A stretch of DNA of 17,803 bases from JAOSJT01 sp035914695 (GCA_035914695.1 JAMIQH010000380.1:1-17803), one strand, 5' to 3'. Numbered from the stretch's first letter, positions 7,434-14,485 are shown. The notes: generated by a model from the letters alone, not told the origin. Program-made: numbers and translations.

Positions 7434-9737
7434 TCAGGACTCCGCTGGCGCGTACGCCGGCTCCATACTCCAACCCGCCGCGCGGGCATCGTCCCAAAAC
7501 CCCGGGTAGGATTTGCGCACGCTCCATGGACCATCCACACGCACACTGATTCTGTTCAACGCCATCAATGCGGCCGCCATCACGATGCGATGATCGGCAT
7601 GAGAAGTGATAGACACATCCGCGGCCGCGGACGCCTCCCGCGCATCGAGCAGAAGTGTTCCCTGGCCGATTTCGCAATGCGCACCCAGTACTTCAAGTTG
7701 CCGTGCGAAATCGTCGAGGCGATTCGATTCCTTATGCCGCAACGTTTCGAGGCCGGTGAACAGCACCCGCCGCCGCAGGCCCAGCACCGCTGCGGACAGC
7801 ACCGGCAGGAGATCGGGTGTGGCGGCGAGGTCGAGGCGCGATTCCCGCTCGCCTGCTTCGAGCAGCGATGCAAGCAAGTCATCCACGGCACGGTCGGGTT
7901 GCATCGAGTCATGTGCCATGGGCGACGGATGCATGGGATGTCCGAGAGCGCGCGCCACCGACCACACCGCGCGTGAGCCGGCGTCCGGCTCCACCGTCAG
8001 AATCAATTTCTCGTTCAGCCGGTCGCTTTGATTGAACATCACCAGATCGCCGTGCGCCAGAACATCCACGCCAGCTTCGCGCAGCATGCCCAGTGTCATG
8101 TCGAAATACGAGCGGCTGGCCACATCCCCCATCAGGCGCAAGCCGAAGGGACGTTCGGCACCCACCGCCAGCAAGGCGATTGCCGAAGCGTATTGCGAGG
8201 ACAGCGAGCAATCGACGGAGAACACCTCCGGAGCATGCTCCCAACCTGCGACCACGACGCCCTGTCCGGATTCATCGTCGAAGGGTTCGATACTCGCTCC
8301 CGCACTGCGCAAGGCGCGAAATAGCGCTTCATGCGGCCGACGAAGCAGCGAAGGCGAGGCAACGATTTTACTGCGCTTCACCGAAGTGCAGCACAAGGCA
8401 ACGAGAAAGCGAAACGTGGTTCCACCTTCGCCGACATGGATCACGCGCGAATCCTGTTCGCTCATGTGGAGCAGTGCGCGATTCAGATTGTCCACCACAA
8501 AACCGTCGCCGCTGTCCTCGAGCGGATAGCCCAGCGTTCGCAGGGCCCGCACCATGTGGCGCACATCATCGGCCTCGCTGCGGCCCACGACACTGGTGCG
8601 GCCGATGCGCTGCGCGGCGATGATGAGCGCGCGGTTCATGGCGGATTTGCCCGCTTCAAGCTGCACGCGCACCGCGCGTGGCGAGGGAACGCTGACTTTG
8701 ACCGGCAGTGCGCCGATATCGGCCACCGCCGCATGCAGAGCGCGCAGCCATTCGCGCGCGGGAATGGAACTGACCACGAGCGGGCGGCCCGCGGTTTGCA
8801 GCACCACGGATCGCAGAGTATTATCGCTGCGCTTCTTGTCTCGAAGCATCGCGGCCAGCATCGCATCGTCGGATGGCATGCCGGGAAGTGGTGTGAGCAA
8901 GGGGTAGAGATGATGCAGCAGCGCCCGGGATTCCGCTTCGTTCATGCCGAAGTCCGTCGAGAGTCGAAGCGCGGCGGCGAGTCCCCAGGACACCGCGAGT
9001 CCGTGGTGAATTCCCAGTGTGAGTTCGAGCGCATGACCCAAGGTGTGCCCGAGATTGAGCACGGTACGAATGCCTTTTTCCTCGCGCGGATCCTGTTCCA
9101 CAATACTCGTTTTCACCCGCACAGCGCGTTCGAGCAATGGTAGCAGCACGGGCATGGCTGCATCGCCGGGCGCGAAAGCCATCGCTTCGACCTCACGCAG
9201 CGTAAGGGCCGAAGCTGCGGGCGCATCACCGAGCCACAGCGCCTTGAGAAGTTCCGCCAAGCCCTCTTTCCGAACAGACGATGGAAGCAGCCGCACTATA
9301 TCCTCCACCAGCAGCACGCGCTGTGCAGGATAAAACGTGCCGAGTTGATTTTTCGCCGCACCGAGATTGACCGCGGTCTTGCCGCCGTGTGCCGAATCCA
9401 CCATTGCGACCAACGTGGTGGGGACCTGCCAGAGATCCACGCCACGCCAGAGAATGCTTGCGAGAAAGCCGACCGCATCGCCAACAGAACCGCCACCCAC
9501 CGCAACAAGGGTCATTGGACGGCTCGACCGACGTTGCAGTACGCTATCCGCGAGTCGCTCCAGCGCTACCAAGGTCTTGAGCCCCTCACCGGCGTCAACG
9601 AGTATCGGATCTGCAAAGGACTCGAGCAGAGAACGCGGCAGCGCGCGATCCGCAATAACGATGCAGTGATCGTGCAATCCCAGATCACGCAGACTGATGA
9701 CGCGTTCGAAGGGCATTCTCTGATTCGTGGAGGACAT
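7434..9737 (-). CDS. aroB/aroA: Bifunctional 3-dehydroquinate synthase / EPSP synthase (AroB-AroA fusion)
   Basis: One uninterrupted frame (767 residues from 9737) encodes two shikimate enzymes. The AroB half (about 1-330) has NAD-binding 'AVGGGSVGDAVGFLAS', 'QVPTTLVAMVDSAHGGKTAVN', 'KNQLGTFYPAQ', zinc ligands in 'GLAELLKALW' (Glu), 'LNLGHTLGHALE' (His) and 'IHHGLAVSWG' (His), and 'RDKK'. The AroA half (about 345-767) keeps 'GKSAMNRALI', 'GEGGTTFRFL', 'RRPHEAL', 'SLSSQYASAI', 'SRSYFD', 'TPDLLPVLSAA', 'LRHKESNRL', 'DHRIVM' and 'KSYPGFW', so the usual substrate and catalytic residues appear intact in both halves. The join has almost no linker ('EWLRALHAAVADIGALPVKV'). Start is uncertain: 9737, 9761 and 9716 are possible, and the frame reaches 9887, but that extension runs through repeat-rich DNA. 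No clear ribosome-binding site precedes any of them. TATATTTC just upstream (9766-9773, minus strand) resembles a Bacteroidota -7 box. First gene of a three-gene operon. Confidence 0.93.
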   Translation of the reverse strand: MSSTNQRMPFERVISLRDLGLHDHCIVIADRALPRSLLESFADPILVDAGEGLKTLVALERLADSVLQRRSSRPMTLVAVGGGSVGDAVGFLASILWRGVDLWQVPTTLVAMVDSAHGGKTAVNLGAAKNQLGTFYPAQRVLLVEDIVRLLPSSVRKEGLAELLKALWLGDAPAASALTLREVEAMAFAPGDAAMPVLLPLLERAVRVKTSIVEQDPREEKGIRTVLNLGHTLGHALELTLGIHHGLAVSWGLAAALRLSTDFGMNEAESRALLHHLYPLLTPLPGMPSDDAMLAAMLRDKKRSDNTLRSVVLQTAGRPLVVSSIPAREWLRALHAAVADIGALPVKVSVPSPRAVRVQLEAGKSAMNRALIIAAQRIGRTSVVGRSEADDVRHMVRALRTLGYPLEDSGDGFVVDNLNRALLHMSEQDSRVIHVGEGGTTFRFLVALCCTSVKRSKIVASPSLLRRPHEALFRALRSAGASIEPFDDESGQGVVVAGWEHAPEVFSVDCSLSSQYASAIALLAVGAERPFGLRLMGDVASRSYFDMTLGMLREAGVDVLAHGDLVMFNQSDRLNEKLILTVEPDAGSRAVWSVARALGHPMHPSPMAHDSMQPDRAVDDLLASLLEAGERESRLDLAATPDLLPVLSAAVLGLRRRVLFTGLETLRHKESNRLDDFARQLEVLGAHCEIGQGTLLLDAREASAAADVSITSHADHRIVMAAALMALNRISVRVDGPWSVRKSYPGFWDDARAAGWSMEPAYAPAES

Positions 9738-9805
9738 GAGTCGGGCTCGACGGTTGGACATGCCGTGAAATATACGAATTCCCGCTACGGGCCGGAGGAT
9801 TGCGA

Positions 9806-9830
9806 CATCGCGGATTACCAATGCCCGCGC
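9806..9830 (+). repeat. 25-bp direct repeat, copy 1
   Basis: The 25 bases beginning CATCGCGGATTACCAATG are identical to those at 10235-10259, 429 bp away in the same orientation. This copy lies in the leader region upstream of aroBA. Confidence 0.85.
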
Positions 9831-9895
9831 CGCGCCGCGCCGCCACGGCGGATCTTCGAGCTGCGCATGACATAGTCTCCTGCGCATCGCCTCGT

Positions 9896-10224
9896 TTACG
9901 TCAGGTTGAGCGACGCACCGCGGGATGATGGTAAGGTAAGACGCGAACTCTGGTCGGTGCGGAGTGGAACATTCGCCGGGGCGGATCGAAACCTCGTTAT
10001 ACGATCTGTATTGATCGGACCGGTATCGCGCGCGACCCTTCGACTCCGGGCCTGAGCCACGTACTCGGAAAGACGCACGGATTTTCTCGCAGGCCCGTCG
10101 CTCAGTTCCGGGACTCGCCGTGGCGACCCTTCGATCCGCCGCGGTATATATTCCACTCCGCGCCGTATAATTATTGTACCATTCCGGACATCCGCGCTCG
10201 GCGCTGCGCTCAGCCTGACGTTAC
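9896..10224. repeat. Long imperfect inverted repeat (possible MITE-like or composite REP element)
   Basis: Three nested arm pairs are visible. ACGTCAGGTTGAGCG (9898-9912) pairs with 10207-10221 at 14 of 15 bases. GCGGAGTGGAA (9959-9969) pairs perfectly with 10151-10161, and the adjoining 27 bases (9970-9996 against 10124-10150) match at 19 positions, including the block GGCGGATCGAA shared by both arms. An inner pair, 10041-10061 with 10096-10117, matches in most positions. The left arm carries about 40 extra bases (9997-10040) with no counterpart on the right. No open frame inside has protein-like content. Confidence 0.7.
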
Positions 10225-10234
10225 CCGGAGGCTC

Positions 10235-10259
10235 CATCGCGGATTACCAATGCCCGCGC
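10235..10259 (+). repeat. 25-bp direct repeat, copy 2
   Basis: Exact second copy of 9806-9830, just outside the right arm of the long imperfect inverted repeat. It is followed by CTGCGCTGAGCGACG, which belongs to the recurring core motif of this block. Confidence 0.85.
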
Positions 10260-10332
10260 TGCGCTGAGCGACGAGCCCGCGCGAACTTCTTTGCAAGCCG
10301 CACTAGCTGCGCTCGGGCTCGGAGTTGAAAAT

Positions 10333-10380
10333 CCGCCGCGGCGGGACGAAGCGTCACTGACGGTTCAAACCGGCGCTTCG
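10333..10380 (-). terminator. Hairpin pair downstream of the M16 operon
   Basis: On the minus strand, just after the stop of the second M16 gene, arms CGAAGCG (10347-10353) and CGCTTCG (10374-10380) enclose an inner CGGTT/AACCG pair. A second self-complementary block CCGCCGCGGCGG (10333-10344) follows, then ATTTTC. This could be a terminator for the minus-strand peptidase operon, though the T run is short and part of the sequence belongs to the neighbouring repeats. Confidence 0.45.
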
Positions 10381-10395
10381 CTCAGGTGAACAAAT

Positions 10396-11901
10396 TCAAC
10401 GGAACAATTCGCCCACCGGCACGATGCGAATTTTCTCGCGCTTGATAGCCAGTGGATAGGTCTCGATGAATTTGTCCTCGGCGAGTACTTCCGGTGGTTT
10501 CGGTGTGGCATAGAGCACCGGGCTGGGAGCATTCGCCACCAGCGAATCCGCGAAGGCCTCGGCATCGCGCGTCACCACGGCAATTTTCACATTGCGCGTT
10601 TGAATATGCCGCCGAATGGCCGCGTTCACATCATCGAGATCGAGATCGTCGATACGTCGGCGCAGCACTTCGAGATAGTCGCCCTTGATTCCGTAAAATC
10701 TGCTGTCGATAGCATAGCCCAGACGCTCGGAGGTCGTCGTGGCGTAATGCAGCACGTATTTGGAAAGAAAGCGTTTGGTCAACGCGAACTGCTCCTCGGT
10801 GAGTCCGCTGTCGACCACCTGCTGAATTTCCCTTAGCGCCGCGCGCAGGGCGAAATGCCGATGCTCGTGCTGCACGGGGCGAAGCCACACTTCGAAGATC
10901 TGTTGACGACGGGCCTGGTTCGGCGCGGGCATTTGCCTGCTCCCGCCGTCAGCGAAATGCTCGATATAGGAGTAGTCACCATAATTCATGCCACGCGCTT
11001 CGCGGATAACCTGATAGAGACGGGACGAAGAGTTCCGATGCTCGCCGAGCCAGGAATTGAACAGCAGCAATGGCCAGAAATCCTCCTGTCCACGGAGCAC
11101 AGAAATCGGATAGCCGAAACTGATCGCGGTGGCGTCGCAATCCTTTTCCACGATCGTCATTTCGATGCCCTCGATCTCCTTGGGTGCGGGGATACCGGGC
11201 TGTTTCGGTGCGCCGACAGGCAGTTTCGACAGATCTTCTTCTATTCGTGGCAGCAACTTGGCAGGATAGCTGCCTCCGAGGCCGATCACCACATTGTCGT
11301 TGGTGTACCAGGTTTTATAGAATTGCCGCACATCATCCAGGGTGATGGCTTTCATCGAAGTAACGGTGCCGATATCGAGATGTCCGTACGGTGTTTCCTC
11401 GAACACAATGTCGTACAGCACGGCCTTGCCCAGTTCTTCGTCATTCGCATAGCGCAGCGATTTCTCAATGGCGTTGATCATATCGGTGCGGATGCGTCGG
11501 AAATCATCCTCGTTGAACGCCGGATGCAGAATGGCGTCGATGAACAGGGGATAGTATTCATCGAGGTTATCGGCATGCACACGACCGGAAATCACCGTCA
11601 TTTCCTTGTCCACGTTTGCCGAGTACGACGCGGCCATGGGGTAGAGCGCATCGAGGATTTCCTCATAGCTCCGATTGGTGGTGGCGCCATCGGTGAGCAG
11701 AGCCGCGGTGAGCACGGCCAGACCCTCCTTGCCCGAAGGATCGCATTGCGAACCCACCTTGAACCAGAAGCGGAGGGAGATGGTCGGATCGTCCTTGACG
11801 GGATACAGGACAACACGTTCCGATTCCGGCGTGGCGCAGCCGGCGAGCGCGAGCATGACGGCAGTGGTCATGGACAGCACCGAGATAGTGAATGAGCGCA
11901 T
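10396..11901 (-). CDS. M16 peptidase-family lipoprotein without zinc motif (regulatory or chaperone-like subunit)
   Basis: 501 residues from the ATG at 11901. MRSFTISVLSMTTAVMLALAGC is a lipoprotein signal with lipobox LAGC, so the mature protein should be anchored in the envelope. It has the two-lobe M16B layout. At the zinc-site position (normally HxxEH) it reads 'EGLAVLTAALLTDGATT', with both His and Glu lost. The C-terminal lobe keeps the substrate-binding Arg/Tyr region 'SSSRLYQVIREARGMNYGDY'. This matches the inactive partners of heterodimeric M16 enzymes such as mitochondrial processing peptidase alpha or Sphingomonas Sph2682. The start is decided by AAGGGGAGG (11910-11918): only 2 nt separate it from the ATG at 11907, but 8 nt from 11901. 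It directly follows the active M16 gene. Products of the two genes probably pair; substrate unknown. Confidence 0.9.
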   Translation of the reverse strand: MRSFTISVLSMTTAVMLALAGCATPESERVVLYPVKDDPTISLRFWFKVGSQCDPSGKEGLAVLTAALLTDGATTNRSYEEILDALYPMAASYSANVDKEMTVISGRVHADNLDEYYPLFIDAILHPAFNEDDFRRIRTDMINAIEKSLRYANDEELGKAVLYDIVFEETPYGHLDIGTVTSMKAITLDDVRQFYKTWYTNDNVVIGLGGSYPAKLLPRIEEDLSKLPVGAPKQPGIPAPKEIEGIEMTIVEKDCDATAISFGYPISVLRGQEDFWPLLLFNSWLGEHRNSSSRLYQVIREARGMNYGDYSYIEHFADGGSRQMPAPNQARRQQIFEVWLRPVQHEHRHFALRAALREIQQVVDSGLTEEQFALTKRFLSKYVLHYATTTSERLGYAIDSRFYGIKGDYLEVLRRRIDDLDLDDVNAAIRRHIQTRNVKIAVVTRDAEAFADSLVANAPSPVLYATPKPPEVLAEDKFIETYPLAIKREKIRIVPVGELFR

Positions 11902-11903
11902 GA

Positions 11904-13241
11904 TCATTTCCTCCCCTTGAGCGTGGCAACCGTCCGCTGATTTTTGACGAGCCAGTACCGCGCCGCGTCGCGCACGTCTTCAGGGGTAATGGCATCGATG
12001 GTTGCGTAGAGGGCGTCGATGGCTGTGATCCCGCCTGTCAGTGCCACGTAGCGCGCGAGGCGTCCGGCCACTTTGTCGGGGGTGTCGAGGTTCATCAGGA
12101 ACTGGTAGCGGAGACGTTTTTTGAGCTTGGCCAGTTCATCCTTGCCGACCAGCGTCTTCTGCCAATGCTCGACCGTTTTGTCGATTTCGCGCAGCACAAG
12201 CGGAACGTCGCCTTGTTTTTTCACCATGGCGTAGACATTCCACAGGCCGGGATCGCGATTGCGGTCGAAGCCGGCGCTAATGTATTGCACGAGTTGCCGT
12301 TTGAGCACCAGATCCTTGTACAGCGCGCTGGTTTCTCCGAAGAGCAAATCTTCGAGCAGATACCCGGCCACGGTGCGTCGATCCTTTGGCTTGAAGGCAG
12401 CACCTTTGTAGCCCACGACCAACAGCGGAAGAGTTTCTCCGTCGTAGGCAACATTCACGCGTTTCTCCTGTTGCTGCCGTGGCTCGACGGGGATTTGTGG
12501 AGCGACATATCCTTTTTCCCAGGAGCCGTAGTAGCGCTCGATGAGTTCCCGAGCGTCATCGACGTCGAAATCACCCGTCAGCAGCAGAACCACATTTTCC
12601 GGTCGGTAGTAGCGGGAGAAGAACTCCTTGCTGTACTCAAACAGTGTGGGCATGGCCTTGATATCCGCTTCGAAGCCCATGGTGGTATGACCGTAGGTAT
12701 GGGTGGTGAAGGCGGATTGCTGCAGGGATTCGAAGAGCACTTCCCAGGGGTTGCTTCGGTTCTTGCGATACTCGCCATACACGGCGCCCGCTTCGGTTTG
12801 AAATGCCTCCTCTTCATAGTCGAGGAATTGGAAGCGGTCGCTTTCCAATTTGATGACGGTTTCGAGATCCTCGGCGGCGAAGGTGAGGTGATACGCGGTG
12901 TAGTCGTCGGTTGTATAGGCGTTGGCATCGGCGCCCATTTCGGTGACCATGCGATCATAGATTTTCGCGGGGAAATTTTTTGTACCCCGGAACATCATGT
13001 GTTCGAAGAAATGCGCGAAGCCGGTCTTCCCCGCTTCGAATTCATCCCTGCTGCCGGTGCGGACGATACTGTAGTAGGACATGAGTCCGCCCGAGGACAT
13101 GGGAATCATGATCACTTTGAGTCCATTGCCCAGCGTGAAGGTATGTGTGGTGTAGGGGAAGATTCCGCCAGCGGCAGGTGCTGCCGACATGCTACCTCCT
13201 GTGATACAAAGCGCGAGAAGAATTCCGATGAGGAATTTCAC
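11904..13241 (-). CDS. M16 family zinc metallopeptidase, exported, catalytic subunit
   Basis: 445 residues from a GTG at 13241, chosen because AGGAGGG (13245-13251) lies 3 nt upstream and because it opens a signal peptide ('VKFLIGILLALCITGGSMSAAPAAG'). The frame extends to 13358, but the added residues are not protein-like. The zinc site is intact: 'GFAHFFEHMMFRGT' gives H77-x-x-E80-H81, and 'EAGAVYGEYRKNRSNP' supplies the distal ligand Glu157. 'ADANAYTTDDYTAYHL' (104-119) is the conserved M16 strand after the helix. The C-terminal lobe keeps 'GETSALYKDLVLKRQLVQYISAGFD', the substrate-recognition region. M16B enzymes degrade or process short unfolded peptides in a closed chamber. The signal peptide places it in the periplasm or envelope. 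It lies first in a two-gene operon with a zinc-less homologue; together they should form a heterodimer. Confidence 0.93.
   Translation of the reverse strand: MKFLIGILLALCITGGSMSAAPAAGGIFPYTTHTFTLGNGLKVIMIPMSSGGLMSYYSIVRTGSRDEFEAGKTGFAHFFEHMMFRGTKNFPAKIYDRMVTEMGADANAYTTDDYTAYHLTFAAEDLETVIKLESDRFQFLDYEEEAFQTEAGAVYGEYRKNRSNPWEVLFESLQQSAFTTHTYGHTTMGFEADIKAMPTLFEYSKEFFSRYYRPENVVLLLTGDFDVDDARELIERYYGSWEKGYVAPQIPVEPRQQQEKRVNVAYDGETLPLLVVGYKGAAFKPKDRRTVAGYLLEDLLFGETSALYKDLVLKRQLVQYISAGFDRNRDPGLWNVYAMVKKQGDVPLVLREIDKTVEHWQKTLVGKDELAKLKKRLRYQFLMNLDTPDKVAGRLARYVALTGGITAIDALYATIDAITPEDVRDAARYWLVKNQRTVATLKGRK
11910..11918 (-). promoter_or_regulatory. Strong ribosome-binding site inside the end of the first M16 gene
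   Basis: AAGGGGAGG on the minus strand is encoded by the last codons of the upstream peptidase. Its 8-nt spacing to the ATG at 11901 favours that start over the overlapping ATGA start at 11907, and it implies that the two M16 genes are translated together. Confidence 0.65.
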
Positions 13242-13635
13242 AAGCCCTCCTGGCCCGGATGTGACGAGGGGAATTCGGCACGTAATACGGTCCGAATCTA
13301 CGAAGCAGCGGGGCATGGTGCAATGCACATGCACGGGGCTGCATCGTGCGGGCCACAAAGGCGGTCTGAATACCCCAATGCGGATTCATGAATCCGCATC
13401 TTCGTTCCCGCACGACAAAAAACTCAGCCCGCAATACACTCCCACCCTTCGTCTCATCGAAAACAACCTCTCCGCAACAGCCTACAACCGACCACCACGT
13501 CCCTTTTCTCCGTTAGCAACCCTCACGTCCACCGCCCGGAACGCACCCTCCCGCTCCGCACGGACCGCTTGGCTTCCCGGAGTGGTTTCGGATTGATCTG
13601 TCGGCTATATTCGCCGGTGGAGGCGGGCGCCCCGG
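13242..13635. other. Intergenic region with palindrome and C-rich, G-poor tract
   Basis: Nearly 400 bp between the M16 operon and the RAYT-like gene. It contains the perfect palindrome at 13378-13399 and, from about 13420 to 13560, plus-strand sequence strikingly poor in G and rich in C. The same strand skew continues through the RAYT-like gene (about 13800-13990). The M16 promoter is expected near 13250-13330 but no convincing box was found. Short frames here are chance readings. Confidence 0.5.
13378..13399. repeat. REP-like palindrome, copy 1
   Basis: A perfect 22-bp palindrome with half-site ATGCGGATTCA. It lies 237 bp past the stop of the RAYT-like gene and is near-identical to the copy at 13748-13769. 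Palindromes of this style are what RAYT transposases recognise and disperse. Confidence 0.75.
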
Positions 13636-14370
13636 CTACGCGCGCCAGCGCTCGAGGGTGAGAATGCGCGGGCTGGCGCGGTCGTGACGCAAATCGGGCC
13701 TCCGAATATCGGACCCCGCCACCACACACGAGCCGGTTCCCGCCGAAATGCGGATACATGAATCCGCATCGGGCCAATCCCGTTCCCCGGAAGGCAGCGT
13801 CACCACATACGCCCACCCCAACACCATCCCCTCCACACCGCGCTCCTCCCCGTCTTCACGCAGCACCACCTCCGCAAACCCCATCCCCACACGCTCCACC
13901 ACCTCAGCCGCCTCCGCCGCGTCGAACAACACCCGATCCCGATACCCCTCGCACCAGTACGCACCACCCTCCCTCCCGCGCAACTGATTGATCCGCCGGG
14001 CACTGTTCATTTTCAGTCGACCCACGAACAGCGGTATCAACGCCATGCGCCGCTGATACAACGTCTCGCTCATCAACAACAATAGGCGACGCAGCAGACG
14101 CGGACGCGATACCACCGTGAGCACCAACACCACAAGCATCGGCTGCACGTCAAGTGCGTCGATACGCACATGCGCGCCTTGGCGGTGCAGCGATTCGCCG
14201 ACCTCGCGCAGCAACGCGCGACCCTCGGGGGTGAGGTAGCGGCGGCCTTTGCGATTGCGGACCAATGGGGGTGATTCTTCGCGGACGGGTAATTCGAGAT
14301 AATACGTGCCCGGGCTGGAGTAATCGTGCTCGGGACTGCGCCGCGCGCTCAGTGTGCCATTTCGTGTCAT
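13636..14370 (-). CDS. RAYT-like (REP-associated tyrosine transposase) homologue lacking the HUH motif
   Basis: 244 residues from the ATG at 14370, chosen because AGGGAGG (14377-14383) lies 6 nt upstream; the frame also reaches 14469. Colinear with Y1/IS200-like RAYTs: 'HDYSSPGTYYLELPVREE' for the usual 'YDYSxPGAYFVTICT', 'LTPEGRALLREVGESL' for the 'GRxV' helix, 'VRIDALDVQPMLVVLVL' where active enzymes have 'VVMPNHVHGII', and 'RLKMNSARRINQLRGREGG' plus 'WCEGYRDRVLF' for 'FKSxxTxRINxLRGxPG' plus 'WQRxYYEHII'. NHVH is replaced by MLVV, so both metal-binding histidines are gone and single-strand cleavage is not expected. The last 45 residues run through a REP-like palindrome and are probably not part of the original protein. 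Codons end in G far more often than in neighbouring genes. It may be a decaying or repurposed copy; the identification rests on motif colinearity only. Confidence 0.65.
   Translation of the reverse strand: MTRNGTLSARRSPEHDYSSPGTYYLELPVREESPPLVRNRKGRRYLTPEGRALLREVGESLHRQGAHVRIDALDVQPMLVVLVLTVVSRPRLLRRLLLLMSETLYQRRMALIPLFVGRLKMNSARRINQLRGREGGAYWCEGYRDRVLFDAAEAAEVVERVGMGFAEVVLREDGEERGVEGMVLGWAYVVTLPSGERDWPDADSCIRISAGTGSCVVAGSDIRRPDLRHDRASPRILTLERWRA
13748..13769. repeat. REP-like palindrome, copy 2, inside the 3' end of the RAYT-like gene
   Basis: The same 22-bp palindrome as 13378-13399 with one base changed (T to A at its ninth base), 349 bp from the first copy's end. It encodes 'DADSCIRIS' in the RAYT-like frame, suggesting the ancestral stop codon lay near here and the frame now reads through. 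Confidence 0.75.
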
Positions 14371-14451
14371 GATCGGCCTCCCTACCGATGCGTGAAACAG
14401 ATACGAAGTGCAATGATAGCATGGCGCACGAAGGAATTCAAGGGCAATGAA

Positions 14452-14485
14452 TGATCCTGGGTCCGGCATGATCCCGGATACGGCA
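14452..14485 (+). repeat. Tandem 17-bp imperfect repeat upstream of the RAYT-like gene
   Basis: TGATCCTGGGTCCGGCA (14452-14468) is followed directly by TGATCCCGGATACGGCA (14469-14485), 14 of 17 identical. Across the junction TCCGG (14462-14466) pairs with CCGGA (14474-14478) around a CATGATC centre, faintly like the ATTCATGAAT centre of the downstream palindromes. Confidence 0.5.

Larger units (their letters stand above)
9738..10395. other. Gene-free repeat block between the aroBA operon and the M16 peptidase operon
   Basis: About 650 bp with no credible gene on either strand. It holds a 25-bp direct repeat in two copies, a roughly 330-bp imperfect palindrome (9896-10224), a 12-bp direct repeat GCGACCCTTCGA (10032-10043, 10123-10134), the recurring core YTGAGCGACG (9905-9914 and 10264-10273 forward, 10096-10105 reverse), a GCGCC run at 9825-9844, and a hairpin group next to the M16 stop. 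The promoter of the aroBA operon must also lie at its left side. The CCCTTCGA and CTGAGC pieces resemble degenerate members of intergenic palindrome families that are common in this part of the bacterial tree. That resemblance is from memory and not verified. Confidence 0.6.

Noticed and set aside
7432..7677. N-terminal extension of the RNA methyltransferase
   Set aside because: The extra 82 residues overlap the conserved end of AroA in another frame. The ATG at 7431 has GGAG at 8 nt.
9738..9887. N-terminal extension of the AroB-AroA fusion
   Set aside because: It would translate the 25-bp repeat and the GCGCC run, and AroB does not need it. A start at 9761 remains possible.
9896..10237. 113-residue minus-strand frame in the repeat block
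   Set aside because: It coincides with the long inverted repeat, is rich in Arg, Ser and Pro, and has no ribosome-binding site or family resemblance.
13242..13358. N-terminal extension of the active M16 peptidase
   Set aside because: Using the ATG at 13358 would bury the signal peptide behind 39 atypical residues. The GTG at 13241 has a strong ribosome-binding site.
12165..13391. 408-residue plus-strand frame opposite the active M16 gene
   Set aside because: It is antisense to an intact zinc peptidase and shows no recognisable domain.
13378..13769. The two 22-bp palindromes as ends of an insertion sequence
   Set aside because: No transposase frame lies wholly between them, and the palindromes are self-complementary rather than a left/right terminal pair. 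A REP interpretation fits better.
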